Shown here: positions 35,463 to 43,472 of the stretch, piece after piece
How positions within the stretch are numbered: position 1 is the stretch's first letter
Layout: each line of letters starts with the position of its first letter
Origin: an uncultured Faecalicatena sp.
GTDB lineage: Bacteria; Bacillota; Clostridia; Lachnospirales; Lachnospiraceae
NCBI GenBank assembly: GCA_948468385.1
Contig: CAOKHZ010000028.1
Coordinates: 1 to 57,941, forward strand
Length of the DNA stretch: 57,941 nucleotides
Direction: 5' to 3'
Notes under the pieces: model-generated
Databases searched by the model: none
What the model saw: only the letters and a program-made list of their open reading frames with translations
Told to the model about the DNA's origin: nothing
Program-made: the position numbers and the translations under genes

Positions 35463-36686
35463 ATGGAAGTCATCAAAGGCGGCGTGACCGCGGCGAAAGG
35501 ATTTGAGGCGGCATCGGCTGCGGCAGGAATCAAGTATCAGGGCAGGGACGACATGGCCCTGATTTATAGTGAGAAACCATGCAAGACGGCGGGGGCGTTT
35601 ACGAGTAATTTGGTGAAGGCGGCTCCGGTCATGTGGGACAAAAAGGTGGTGGAGAGCGGCGAAAAATCACAAGCCGTCATTGTAAATTCAGGTATTGCCA
35701 ACGCTTGTACGGGGAAAGAGGGCTACGCGTATTGTAAGGCAACGGCCAAAAAGGCCTCGAAAGTGCTGGGCGTGAACGCAAAGGGCGTGTTGATTGGTTC
35801 CACCGGCGTAATTGGCATGCAGCTTCCGATGGAGCGGGTAGAAAAAGGGATTGAACTCTTGGCGGCGGCAAAGGCGGCCGGCATGGAGGCGGGAAACAGG
35901 GCGGCGAGAGCCATCATGACGACGGATACCGTGGAGAAGGAAGTGGCGGTGGCCTTGGAAATTGGCGGCAAGACCGTGACGGTAGGAGGCATGGCGAAGG
36001 GGTCGGGCATGATTCATCCCAATATGTGCACGATGCTTTCCTACGTCACCACGGACGCGGCGATTAGCAAAAAGGCGCTCGCCAAGGCGTTGCGCGAGGA
36101 CGTGAAGGACACGTATAACATGATTTCCGTGGACGGGGACACTTCGACTAACGACACGGTGCTCGTCCTGGCAAACGGCATGGCCGGAAATAAAAAGATT
36201 CGTTATGGAACGAAAGAATATAAACTTTTCGTGGAGGCGCTTCATTACGTTAACGAGACGTTGGCGAAGAAGATGGCCGGGGACGGGGAAGGAGCCACCG
36301 CTCTGTTCGAGATGCAGGTCATTCACGCGGCTACGAAGGAACAGGCAAAAGGATTGGCGAAGTCCGTCGTGGGTTCGAACCTGACCAAGGCGGCCATCGC
36401 CGGACACGATGCCAACTGGGGAAGGATTCTCTGTGCCATGGGGTACTCGGGCGTAAGATTTGACCCGCGAAAGGTAGACTTGTTCTTCAAAAGCGAGGCC
36501 GGCACGATACAAATCGTGGAAAATGGAAAAGGCCTTGACTTTGACGAGGGGGAGGCGACCCGCATCTTGTCGCGGCCGGAGGTGACGGCGGTTGCCGATT
36601 TGAAAGAAGGCGAGGCGCATGCCGCCGCCTGGGGATGCGACTTGACACATGGATACATTGACATCAACGCGGATTACCGCAGTTGA
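35463..36686 (+). CDS. argJ: Bifunctional ornithine acetyltransferase/N-acetylglutamate synthase
   Basis: Moves the acetyl group from N-acetylornithine to glutamate, recycling it. The 407-residue precursor splits itself in front of a Thr: the segment KGSGMIHPNMCTML (about 180-193) is the self-cleavage site with the nucleophile Thr after Cys. The N-terminal KGVTAAKGF-like opening, SGIANACTG, GSTGVIG, SVDGDTSTNDTV and GHDANWGRI blocks are intact. The C-terminus ends in NADYRS as usual. Presence of ArgJ means the cyclic acetyl pathway is used. It follows the GNAT gene by 6 bp and precedes argB by a repeat-filled 154-bp spacer. Confidence 0.97.
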   Translation: MEVIKGGVTAAKGFEAASAAAGIKYQGRDDMALIYSEKPCKTAGAFTSNLVKAAPVMWDKKVVESGEKSQAVIVNSGIANACTGKEGYAYCKATAKKASKVLGVNAKGVLIGSTGVIGMQLPMERVEKGIELLAAAKAAGMEAGNRAARAIMTTDTVEKEVAVALEIGGKTVTVGGMAKGSGMIHPNMCTMLSYVTTDAAISKKALAKALREDVKDTYNMISVDGDTSTNDTVLVLANGMAGNKKIRYGTKEYKLFVEALHYVNETLAKKMAGDGEGATALFEMQVIHAATKEQAKGLAKSVVGSNLTKAAIAGHDANWGRILCAMGYSGVRFDPRKVDLFFKSEAGTIQIVENGKGLDFDEGEATRILSRPEVTAVADLKEGEAHAAAWGCDLTHGYIDINADYRS

Positions 36687-36818
36687 CCGGAAGCAACTTA
36701 GTGAATCCGAGCAGAAGCGAAGGATGAACTTAGTGCGAGGCCGTTCTTTGAGATTAGCGAGACTGAAAGTCGAGCTTAGCGAAAAGAACTTCCTTGGCTG
36801 AAAGCAGCTTAATGAAGT
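36684..36818 (+). repeat. Operon-internal repeat motif, copy 3 (extended), between argJ and argB
   Basis: Starts at the argJ stop (TGACCGGAAGCAACTT) and contains GCGAAAAGAACTTCCTT at 36779-36795, followed by a second AAAGCAGCTTAATGAAG. Between them is an insertion with GTTCTTT (36743-36749) facing AAAGAAC. Read on the minus strand, it has GGAAGTT, CTAAGCTCG, AAAGAAC and CCTCGCA in the same order as the repeat at 57824-57861. Confidence 0.65.
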
Positions 36819-36840
36819 TTTGTGAAAAGAGGGCAAAAAC

Positions 36841-37740
36841 ATGAATGACAACATGCAACAATATTTGGACAAGGCGGAAGTGCTCATCGAGGCACTTCCC
36901 TATATTCAACGTTTTAATCGGAAAATCATCGTCGTCAAATACGGCGGCAGCGCCATGGTGGACGAGGAACTGAAAAGGCAGGTGATTCAGGACGTGACGC
37001 TCCTGAAATTGGTCGGATTCAAGCCCATCATCGTGCACGGCGGCGGCAAGGAAATCAGCAAGTGGGTCGGCAAGGTCGGCATGGAGCCGCATTTCGTGAA
37101 CGGCCTGCGGGTGACGGACGAGGACACGATGGAAGTGGCGGAGATGGTGCTGGGCAAGGTGAACAAAAGCCTCGTGCAATTGGTGGAGAGCCTCGGCGTG
37201 CGGGCAATTGGAATCAGCGGAAAAGACGGGGCGTTATTAAAAGTAGAGAAAAAATATTCCAACGGGGAGGACATTGGCTTCGTCGGGGAAGTGAAAGAGG
37301 TGAACGCGGACATTTTGTTTGACCTTCTGGAAAAGGATTTTCTGCCGGTTGTCTGTCCGGTGGGAATGGATGATGAGTATCAGACTTACAACATCAACGC
37401 GGACGATGCCGCGTGTGCCATCGCGCGGGCGGTGCATGCGGAAAAGCTGGCGTTTTTGACGGATATCGAGGGGGTATATAAAGATCCGAACGACTCGAAG
37501 ACGTTAATTTCCGAACTGTGGGTGGAAGAAGCGAAAAAGCTGATGGCGTCCGGTTATATCGGCGGCGGCATGCTGCCCAAGCTGCAGAATTGCATTGACG
37601 CGATTGAGAACGGGGTTTCACGCGTACATATCCTTGACGGGCGGATTCCGCATTGCCTTTTGTTGGAAATCTTTACGAACAAGGGAATCGGCACCGCCAT
37701 TTTGAACGGAAAAGAAAGCAGGTATTATCATGGTGAATGA
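36841..37740 (+). CDS. argB: Acetylglutamate kinase
   Basis: Phosphorylates N-acetylglutamate; usually the arginine-inhibited step in organisms with ArgJ. 299 residues. The N-terminal mobile helix ([21 protein letters not shown]) is the one that allows hexamer formation and arginine inhibition. VVKYGGSAM (about 32-40), [24 protein letters not shown] and the [12 protein letters not shown] loop are intact. GAGGGC before the ATG serves as ribosome binding site. Its last codons overlap the argD start by 11 bp. Confidence 0.97.
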   Translation: MNDNMQQYLDKAEVLIEALPYIQRFNRKIIVVKYGGSAMVDEELKRQVIQDVTLLKLVGFKPIIVHGGGKEISKWVGKVGMEPHFVNGLRVTDEDTMEVAEMVLGKVNKSLVQLVESLGVRAIGISGKDGALLKVEKKYSNGEDIGFVGEVKEVNADILFDLLEKDFLPVVCPVGMDDEYQTYNINADDAACAIARAVHAEKLAFLTDIEGVYKDPNDSKTLISELWVEEAKKLMASGYIGGGMLPKLQNCIDAIENGVSRVHILDGRIPHCLLLEIFTNKGIGTAILNGKESRYYHGE

Positions 37741-38917
37741 AAAACTGATGGCGGCGGAGGAAAATCTGCTGCATGTCTACAATCGGTTTCCGGTGGCATG
37801 GGAGCGAGGCGAGGGGATGTACCTCTATGACACGGAAGGAAAGAAGTATTTGGACTTTGCAGCCGGAATCGCGGTAACGGGGCTTGGCTATGGAAACAAG
37901 AAATTAAATGACGCGATGAAGGCACAGATTGACAAGGTTTGCCATATCTCCAATTTGTATTATCATGAAAATGCAGGTGCGGCTGCAGAGGCGTTAAACA
38001 AGGCTTGCAAAATGGATCGGGTGTTTTTTACGAACAGCGGAACCGAAGCCGTGGAGGGCGCGCTTAAGGCGGCCAGAAAATATGCCTATACAAAGGAAAA
38101 CGGCCGTTTCGAGTTCATTGCCATGGAGGATTCCTTTCACGGGCGTTCCATCGGCGCCTTGTCGGTGACGGGGACGAGTGCTTATCGCGAGCCGTTCGAG
38201 CCGTTGCTGCCGACGGTTCATTTTGCCCAGTATAATGACTTGGACAGCGTGAAGGCATTGGTAAATGATAAGACCTGCGCCATCATTTTGGAACCCCTGC
38301 AGGGCGAGGGCGGCATCCATCCGGCGACGAAGGAGTTTATGGAGGGCGTGCGCGCACTCTGCGACGAGCATGACATGTTGATGATTTGTGATGAAATCCA
38401 GTGCGGCATGGGCAGGACGGGGCATATGTTCGCCTGGCAGGAATATGGAGTGAAGCCGGATATCTTGACGATGGCGAAAGCAATCGGAAACGGGTTCCCG
38501 GTGGGAGCGTTCGCCATGACGGAGGAAGTGGCAAAGTATTCGATGAAGGCGGGAGACCACGGTACGACGTATGGCGGGAATCCATTGGCCTGTATGGCGG
38601 TAAAGACCGTGTTGGAAATTTTTGCAGAAGAGCACGTCGTGGAACACGTACAAGAAATCGCACCGTATTTGTCGGAAAAACTGGCGTGTCTCGCGCAGAA
38701 ACATGATTGCGTCAAGGAGTGCCGGGGCAAGGGATTGATTCAGGGAATCGAGCTGGAACAAAGCAAGCCGGTAGGCGAAGTGGTGAAAAAGGCGCTTGAT
38801 TTAGGGCTGGTCATCATTTCCGCCAAGGGCAACACGATACGCTTCGTTCCGCCGCTGGTCGTGGAGAAAGAGCATGTTGACGAGATGGTGGAAAAGCTGG
38901 ATGCCGCATTACGGTGA
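37730..38917 (+). CDS. argD: Acetylornithine aminotransferase
   Basis: PLP enzyme that converts N-acetylglutamate semialdehyde to N-acetylornithine with glutamate. 395 residues. Class III blocks: [72 protein letters not shown], and the Schiff-base Lys in [15 protein letters not shown]. It ends the operon; its start overlaps argB, implying coupled translation. argF, argG and argH are not adjacent. Confidence 0.96.
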   Translation: MVNEKLMAAEENLLHVYNRFPVAWERGEGMYLYDTEGKKYLDFAAGIAVTGLGYGNKKLNDAMKAQIDKVCHISNLYYHENAGAAAEALNKACKMDRVFFTNSGTEAVEGALKAARKYAYTKENGRFEFIAMEDSFHGRSIGALSVTGTSAYREPFEPLLPTVHFAQYNDLDSVKALVNDKTCAIILEPLQGEGGIHPATKEFMEGVRALCDEHDMLMICDEIQCGMGRTGHMFAWQEYGVKPDILTMAKAIGNGFPVGAFAMTEEVAKYSMKAGDHGTTYGGNPLACMAVKTVLEIFAEEHVVEHVQEIAPYLSEKLACLAQKHDCVKECRGKGLIQGIELEQSKPVGEVVKKALDLGLVIISAKGNTIRFVPPLVVEKEHVDEMVEKLDAALR

Positions 38918-39045
38918 AGAATTGTGATACTGGGCATCAGATACATTTGCCGTGAGTATCTATGTATAAAGAACCCATCCATTTGGAAATACTAAGCAAA
39001 AAATACCGGCGCATGTCGTCGGCGAAGTTTGTGAGGTGTCAAAAA

Positions 39046-39477
39046 ATGATGGGTTTTTTGATTGCGCTTTTATCGGGCGCGTTGATGAGCGTACAAGGAG
39101 TATTTAACACGAAAGTGACGGAAACGACCGGGATGTGGGTCTCGAACGCTTGGGTTCAGCTGAGTGCTTTCGCGGTCTGCCTGATTGCGTGGCTTTTGAC
39201 CGGACGGGACAGCATTGCCGCACTTGGCCGCGTGGAGCCGAAATACATGTTGCTCGGCGGTGTGATTGGGGCGGGCATCACATGGACGGTTATCAAGAGC
39301 GTGGCGGAACTAGGGCCGGCCAAGTCCGCGCTCTTAATTGTTATCGCGCAGCTGATCGTGGCTTACGTGATTGAATTGTTCGGAATGTTCGGGATGGACA
39401 AGGAGCCTTTGGAATGGAGGAAGGTGGGAGGGCTTGTGCTGGCGTTGATTGGAATTGGGATTTTCCAATGGAAGTAA
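39046..39477 (+). CDS. YdcZ-type (DMT superfamily, DUF606) membrane protein
   Basis: A 143-residue protein with five hydrophobic segments: GFLIALLSGALMSVQGVFN, WVSNAWVQLSAFAVCLIAWLL, YMLLGGVIGAGITWTVI, SALLIVIAQLIVAYVIELFG, and VGGLVLALIGIGIF. It fits the YdcZ/DUF606 group of half-size drug/metabolite transporters, which usually work as dimers. GTGAGGTG lies upstream of the ATG at 39046; a frame open from 38962 does not look like protein of this family. It lies behind argD but with a gap; its substrate is unknown. Confidence 0.85.
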   Translation: MMGFLIALLSGALMSVQGVFNTKVTETTGMWVSNAWVQLSAFAVCLIAWLLTGRDSIAALGRVEPKYMLLGGVIGAGITWTVIKSVAELGPAKSALLIVIAQLIVAYVIELFGMFGMDKEPLEWRKVGGLVLALIGIGIFQWK

Positions 39478-39500
39478 AAACTTTCCCATATCTGTGAAAA

Positions 39501-39552
39501 GTAACGGCCGGTAACATTTTTGTAATAAATTTGTAATTTCCTATTGTAATTT
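39501..39552 (+). promoter_or_regulatory. Five phased GTAAY direct repeats before comEA
   Basis: GTAACGG (39501), GTAACAT (39511), GTAATAA (39522), GTAATTT (39533) and GTAATTT (39546): spacings 10, 11, 11 and 13. Direct 7-mers repeated about every 11 bp on one helix face are typical of OmpR/PhoB-family regulators. The last copy overlaps the -35 box. Confidence 0.6.
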
Positions 39553-39572
39553 TCGTTCGAATTCGTTACAAT
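39544..39572 (+). promoter_or_regulatory. Promoter of the comEA operon
   Basis: TTGTAA (39544-39549), 17-bp spacer, TACAAT (39567-39572). It overlaps the last GTAAT repeat. Confidence 0.65.
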
Positions 39573-39622
39573 AATAACAGCTGACATAAGGGGGCCTGCG
39601 CGGACATCGTGGAGGAAAAAAA

Positions 39623-40339
39623 TTGAAAGTCAGATGGAAAGTTGGACGGAAAGTCAGATGGAAGAAAAAAACGGCCCGGGTGTTTTTGCTGTTTGGAGCG
39701 GCCTGCGTCATGATGACGGGTTGCGGCGGCAAGGATGATGGGCGGGACGACGGGCTGGTCTCGTTTACTGCCCATGAGGCCGGGCAGGACGCGGGTGACA
39801 AAGAGTCAGGTTCTGAAGTCGGGCAGGATTCATTCGAAGAGGAGTCAGGACAAGAGGGGGATTCTGCCGAGGACGTTCCCGCGGATGAGGTTTACGTGCA
39901 CGTGTGCGGCTCGGTGAACAATCCGGGCGTATATAGGCTGAAGCCGGAGGCGCGGATTTACGAGGCTATCGAGGCGGCGGGCGGATTGTGCGACGACGCG
40001 GCCGCGGAGAGCGTCAACCAGGCACAAAAGGTCGAGGACGGACTGAAAATCTACGTGCCGGACAAGGAAGAGGTCGAGCACGGTTGGGAGGAGCCTTCGG
40101 GCATGTCGGACGTTTTCGGGGACGGAAGGCAGACGGACGTGTCAACTGCAAAGGTCAACGTCAATACGGCCACGGTCGAGGAGCTAAAGACATTGCCTGG
40201 CATCGGGGATGCCAAGGCGCAAAGTATCGTGTCATACCGCCAGACGAACGGGATGTTTCAAAGCATCGAGGACTTGATGAAAGTAGAAGGCATCAAGAAC
40301 GGCGTGTTTGACAAAATTAAGGATCAAATCACGGTGTGA
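39623..40339 (+). CDS. comEA: ComEA-like DNA-binding lipoprotein
   Basis: A competence-type DNA receptor of 238 residues. The start is a TTG with GGAGG seven bases upstream. A very basic N-terminus and hydrophobic stretch end in VMMTGC, a lipobox, so it should be lipid-anchored, whereas classical ComEA has a plain membrane helix. An acidic spacer (about 35-90) leads to an SLBB domain (VYVHVCGSVNNPGVYRL) and a helix-hairpin-helix pair (VNVNTATVEELKTLPGIGDAKA; LMKVEGIKNGVFDKI) that binds DNA backbone. comEC lies 3 kb downstream in the same direction. Confidence 0.9.
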   Translation: MKVRWKVGRKVRWKKKTARVFLLFGAACVMMTGCGGKDDGRDDGLVSFTAHEAGQDAGDKESGSEVGQDSFEEESGQEGDSAEDVPADEVYVHVCGSVNNPGVYRLKPEARIYEAIEAAGGLCDDAAAESVNQAQKVEDGLKIYVPDKEEVEHGWEEPSGMSDVFGDGRQTDVSTAKVNVNTATVEELKTLPGIGDAKAQSIVSYRQTNGMFQSIEDLMKVEGIKNGVFDKIKDQITV

Positions 40340-40375
40340 AGCCGTAGTCTAAAAAGGGAGTCGGGACAGGGGAGC

Positions 40376-41065
40376 ATGAGCAAGAAAAGAATCCTAGTGG
40401 TAGACGATGAAAAACTAATTGTAAAGGGAATCCGATTCAGTCTGGAGCAGGACGACATGGAGGTGGACTGCGCGTATGACGGGGAAGAAGCCCTGGAGTA
40501 CGCCAGAAACCAGGAGTACGACCTGGTGCTTCTGGACGTGATGCTGCCGAAGTTGGACGGGTTCGAGGTGTGCCAGCAAATTCGAGAATTTTCGGACATG
40601 CCGGTGGTGATGTTGACGGCGAAAAATGACGACATGGACAAAATACTCGGACTGGAATATGGCGCGGACGATTATATCACGAAGCCGTTTAACATCCTGG
40701 AAGTGAAGGCACGCATCAAGGCCATCATGCGCAGGACGATGAAGAAAGAGGAAAGCCATGTGGGAAGGACGCTGGTAAAGGGAACCATGCAGATTGATTG
40801 TGAGAGCAGGCGCGTTTTCATCGGGGAACGGGAGATCAACCTGACCGCGAAGGAATTTGACGTGCTCGAGCTCCTTGCCATGAACCCGAACAAGGTATAT
40901 AGCAGGGAAAATTTGCTGAATCTGGTGTGGGGATACGACTATCCGGGTGACGCTAGAACCGTGGACGTACATATAAGGCGGTTGCGCGAGAAGATTGAAA
41001 AGAATCCAAGCGAGCCGAAGTACGTGCATACGAAGTGGGGAGTGGGTTATTATTTCCAAGGTTAA
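40376..41065 (+). CDS. OmpR/PhoB family response regulator
   Basis: A 229-residue regulator. The receiver domain has the acidic pair in RILVVDDEK, the phospho-acceptor Asp at about residue 54 (VLLDVMLPKLDGFE), the Thr/Lys pair in VMLTAK and ITKPF. The C-terminal winged helix (about 130-227) has INLTAKEFDVLELLA, VYSRENLLNLVWGYDYPG, RTVDVHIRRLREKIE and the KWGVGYYF strand. It is followed by its histidine kinase 13 bp later. It may bind the GTAAY repeats in front of comEA and so control its own operon. The signal is unknown. Confidence 0.95.
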   Translation: MSKKRILVVDDEKLIVKGIRFSLEQDDMEVDCAYDGEEALEYARNQEYDLVLLDVMLPKLDGFEVCQQIREFSDMPVVMLTAKNDDMDKILGLEYGADDYITKPFNILEVKARIKAIMRRTMKKEESHVGRTLVKGTMQIDCESRRVFIGEREINLTAKEFDVLELLAMNPNKVYSRENLLNLVWGYDYPGDARTVDVHIRRLREKIEKNPSEPKYVHTKWGVGYYFQG

Positions 41066-41078
41066 ATTTGTTTCATTC

Positions 41079-42503
41079 ATGAAGAACAAGATATTCAAAA
41101 ACTTGCGGGTCAATATGATGTTCATGCTCATATTGATGGGCGTGCTGTCCGGGACGACCATTTATGTAGGGATTATTCAGGCATACGAGTCCCGGGCGGT
41201 TTCCCTGCGTACCGCCGAAATCCAAAATCAATGTACGATTCTCTGTGATCAATTATATAGTTATGGTTATCTGTCGGATAATTCTTCCGAGGTGATAAAT
41301 TCCAGCCTTGCGCAATTGACGAACATTTATAGCGGGCGCGTCATGATCGTCGATCAGGATTTGAAAGTGGTGAAGGATACATACGCGCTGAACGAGGGCA
41401 AGATTAACGTGTCGGAGAGCGTCGTTCTATGTATGCGTGGGCAAAGCACCAGTTATTATGACAAGAAGAACCATTATATTGAGGTGACGTCGCCCATCAT
41501 GGAGGGCGGGACGGACAAGATCGTCGGCGTGATGCTGGCAAGCGTCTCCACGGACACGATTGAGGACAGCCTGCGTATTTTTCACACGAAGGGAAGGTTG
41601 ATTTTGCTCGTGGTTTATATCCTCGTGACGGTGATGGCGACGCTTTTGTCCGAACAGATCGTGCGCCCCTTGAAGCGAATCACGCGGGAATTGGAAGACA
41701 CGACGGAAGGGTACGAGTGGGGCGGGTTGCATGAGGATACCTACGCGGAGACGAAGCAGATTGCGGACGCGTTTAACAAGTTGCTTTCCAGACTCCAGCA
41801 GATTGACCGGTCGCGGGAAGAATTTGTCTCCAACGTGTCCCACGAGTTGAAAACGCCGCTTGCGTCCATGAAGGTGCTGGCGGATTCTTTGGTATTCCAG
41901 GAAAACGTGCCGGTGGAGTTGTATGAAGAATTCATGCAGGACATCGGAAAGGAGATTGACCGGGAAAACGAGATTATCAATGACCTGCTTACGTTGGTGA
42001 AGATGGACAAGACGGCGCAGGATTTAAATATCAGGCAGACGAACGTCAATGACTTGTTGGAGTTGATTCTAAAGCGGCTGAAACCGATTGCCGAGAAAAA
42101 GAACGTGGAGATGGTGTTGGAAAGTTTCCGACCGGTGGTGGCGGAAATAGACGAGGTCAAGATGACGCTGGCGATTTCCAACCTCGTGGAAAACGCGATT
42201 AAGTATAATTCGGAGAATGGTTGGGTGCATGTGTCGCTCAACGCGGATCATCGATTCTTTTATGTCAAGGTGGCAGATTCTGGAATTGGGATTCCGAAAG
42301 AAGACCAGGAGCATATTTTTGAGCGGTTTTACCGGGTGGACAAGTCCCATTCCAAGGAAGTCGGAGGTACCGGGCTGGGATTGGCGATTGCCAGGAACGC
42401 CGTGCTGATGCACCGGGGATCGGTCAAGGTGTACAGCGAGGCGAACGAGGGGACGACGTTTACCGTCAGGGTACCCCTTCTATACCAGGTAGGCGTGGAG
42501 TGA
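41079..42503 (+). CDS. Membrane histidine kinase paired with the response regulator
   Basis: A 474-residue sensor kinase. TM1 at about 10-32, an extracytoplasmic sensor of about 135 residues, TM2 at about 170-192, a HAMP segment (EQIVRPLKRITRELEDT), then HisKA with the phospho-His at about residue 255 (VSHELKTPLASMK) and the ATPase domain: N box NLVENAIKYN, G1 VADSGIGIP, F box FERFYRVDKSHS, G2 GGTGLGLAIA. The ATG at 41079 has no good ribosome binding site of its own, so translation probably couples to the regulator's stop at 41065. Layout resembles PhoR/WalK-class kinases. Confidence 0.94.
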   Translation: MKNKIFKNLRVNMMFMLILMGVLSGTTIYVGIIQAYESRAVSLRTAEIQNQCTILCDQLYSYGYLSDNSSEVINSSLAQLTNIYSGRVMIVDQDLKVVKDTYALNEGKINVSESVVLCMRGQSTSYYDKKNHYIEVTSPIMEGGTDKIVGVMLASVSTDTIEDSLRIFHTKGRLILLVVYILVTVMATLLSEQIVRPLKRITRELEDTTEGYEWGGLHEDTYAETKQIADAFNKLLSRLQQIDRSREEFVSNVSHELKTPLASMKVLADSLVFQENVPVELYEEFMQDIGKEIDRENEIINDLLTLVKMDKTAQDLNIRQTNVNDLLELILKRLKPIAEKKNVEMVLESFRPVVAEIDEVKMTLAISNLVENAIKYNSENGWVHVSLNADHRFFYVKVADSGIGIPKEDQEHIFERFYRVDKSHSKEVGGTGLGLAIARNAVLMHRGSVKVYSEANEGTTFTVRVPLLYQVGVE

Positions 42504-42520
42504 AAGGTGGTGACGGGGAA

Positions 42521-43471
42521 ATGATGGCGGGAAGGCGGAAAAGAAAAGCTTGCCCGGTGGCTCTTTGCATCGTGCTTTGCATGGCGTTTTTGTTTTCGGC
42601 CTGCGCGAGGCGGATTGACGTGGAGCCGGGCGACGAGTTTATTTTTTGCTTGAACGGGGAGCGCACGGGTCTGGTCAGGGTTCGTTTTGAACTAAGCGAT
42701 GGGGAAACGCAAGAGCAGGTGGACGAGGTTTTGGAAGAACTTCGCAAACCGTCGGAGGACATCCATTATACCCCACCGATTCCGGAGGGAGTTCCGATCA
42801 AGGGAACTACCATAAATTACGCGGTGGCCACGGTGGACTTTGGCAAGGAATATGGCGAGCTTCCATCGTTGGAGGAGAAGCTGGTTCGTGCGGCGGTGGT
42901 GCAGTCCCTTTTGCAGATACCGGAAATCAGCGGGGTTTCTTTTACCGTGGAGGGGGAGAGCTTAAAAGATACAGACGGGAGTAAGATTGGCGTCATGAAC
43001 GAGAACGACTTCGTGCAGAATTATGGCGGCATGCTGAGTTCTTATGAGGAGACGACGCTGACGTTGTATTTTACGGACGAGAGCGGGGAAATGTTGGTGG
43101 CGCGCAATGTAAAGGTTCGCTACAACAGTAATGTTTCCCGTGAGAAATTAATTGTGGAAAAGCTGGTGAATGGGCCGGGAAAGGGAAGCGGGGCATACGC
43201 GACCATCAACCCGACGGCGACGCTCCTTAGCGTGACGGTGAAGGATGACACCTGCTACGTGAATTTTGACAAGGAATTCTTGTCCGGCGTCGATGAGGTG
43301 AAGCCGGAGACGGTGATTTATTCCATTGTCAATTCCCTGATTGCCGGGTCGTCGGTAAGCAAGGTGCAGATTACGGTGAATGGGGAAAAAAGCGTGAAAT
43401 ACATGGAAGCGGTTGATTTGTCCCAGCCCTTGGAATGGGACGGGTCTTTGATTAAAAATGAGGAGGACTAA
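42521..43471 (+). CDS. GerMN-domain lipoprotein
   Basis: A 316-residue lipoprotein with a basic n-region (AGRRKRKACPVAL) and the lipobox FLFSAC. Two GerMN-like modules follow: the first about residues 90-140 (INYAVATVDFGKEYGELP, VVQSLLQIPEISGVSFTVEG) and the second about 175-300 (LTLYFTDESGEML, VEKLVNGP, LLSVTVKDDTCYVNFDKEFL, IVNSLIAGSSVSKVQITVNG). The start at 42521 follows AGGTGG; the frame is open from 42500. GerMN domains occur in spore germination and cell-wall proteins. In Clostridia such a lipoprotein often follows a two-component pair, and it may act with that sensor at the envelope. Confidence 0.9.
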   Translation: MMAGRRKRKACPVALCIVLCMAFLFSACARRIDVEPGDEFIFCLNGERTGLVRVRFELSDGETQEQVDEVLEELRKPSEDIHYTPPIPEGVPIKGTTINYAVATVDFGKEYGELPSLEEKLVRAAVVQSLLQIPEISGVSFTVEGESLKDTDGSKIGVMNENDFVQNYGGMLSSYEETTLTLYFTDESGEMLVARNVKVRYNSNVSREKLIVEKLVNGPGKGSGAYATINPTATLLSVTVKDDTCYVNFDKEFLSGVDEVKPETVIYSIVNSLIAGSSVSKVQITVNGEKSVKYMEAVDLSQPLEWDGSLIKNEED

Positions 43472-43472
43472 G

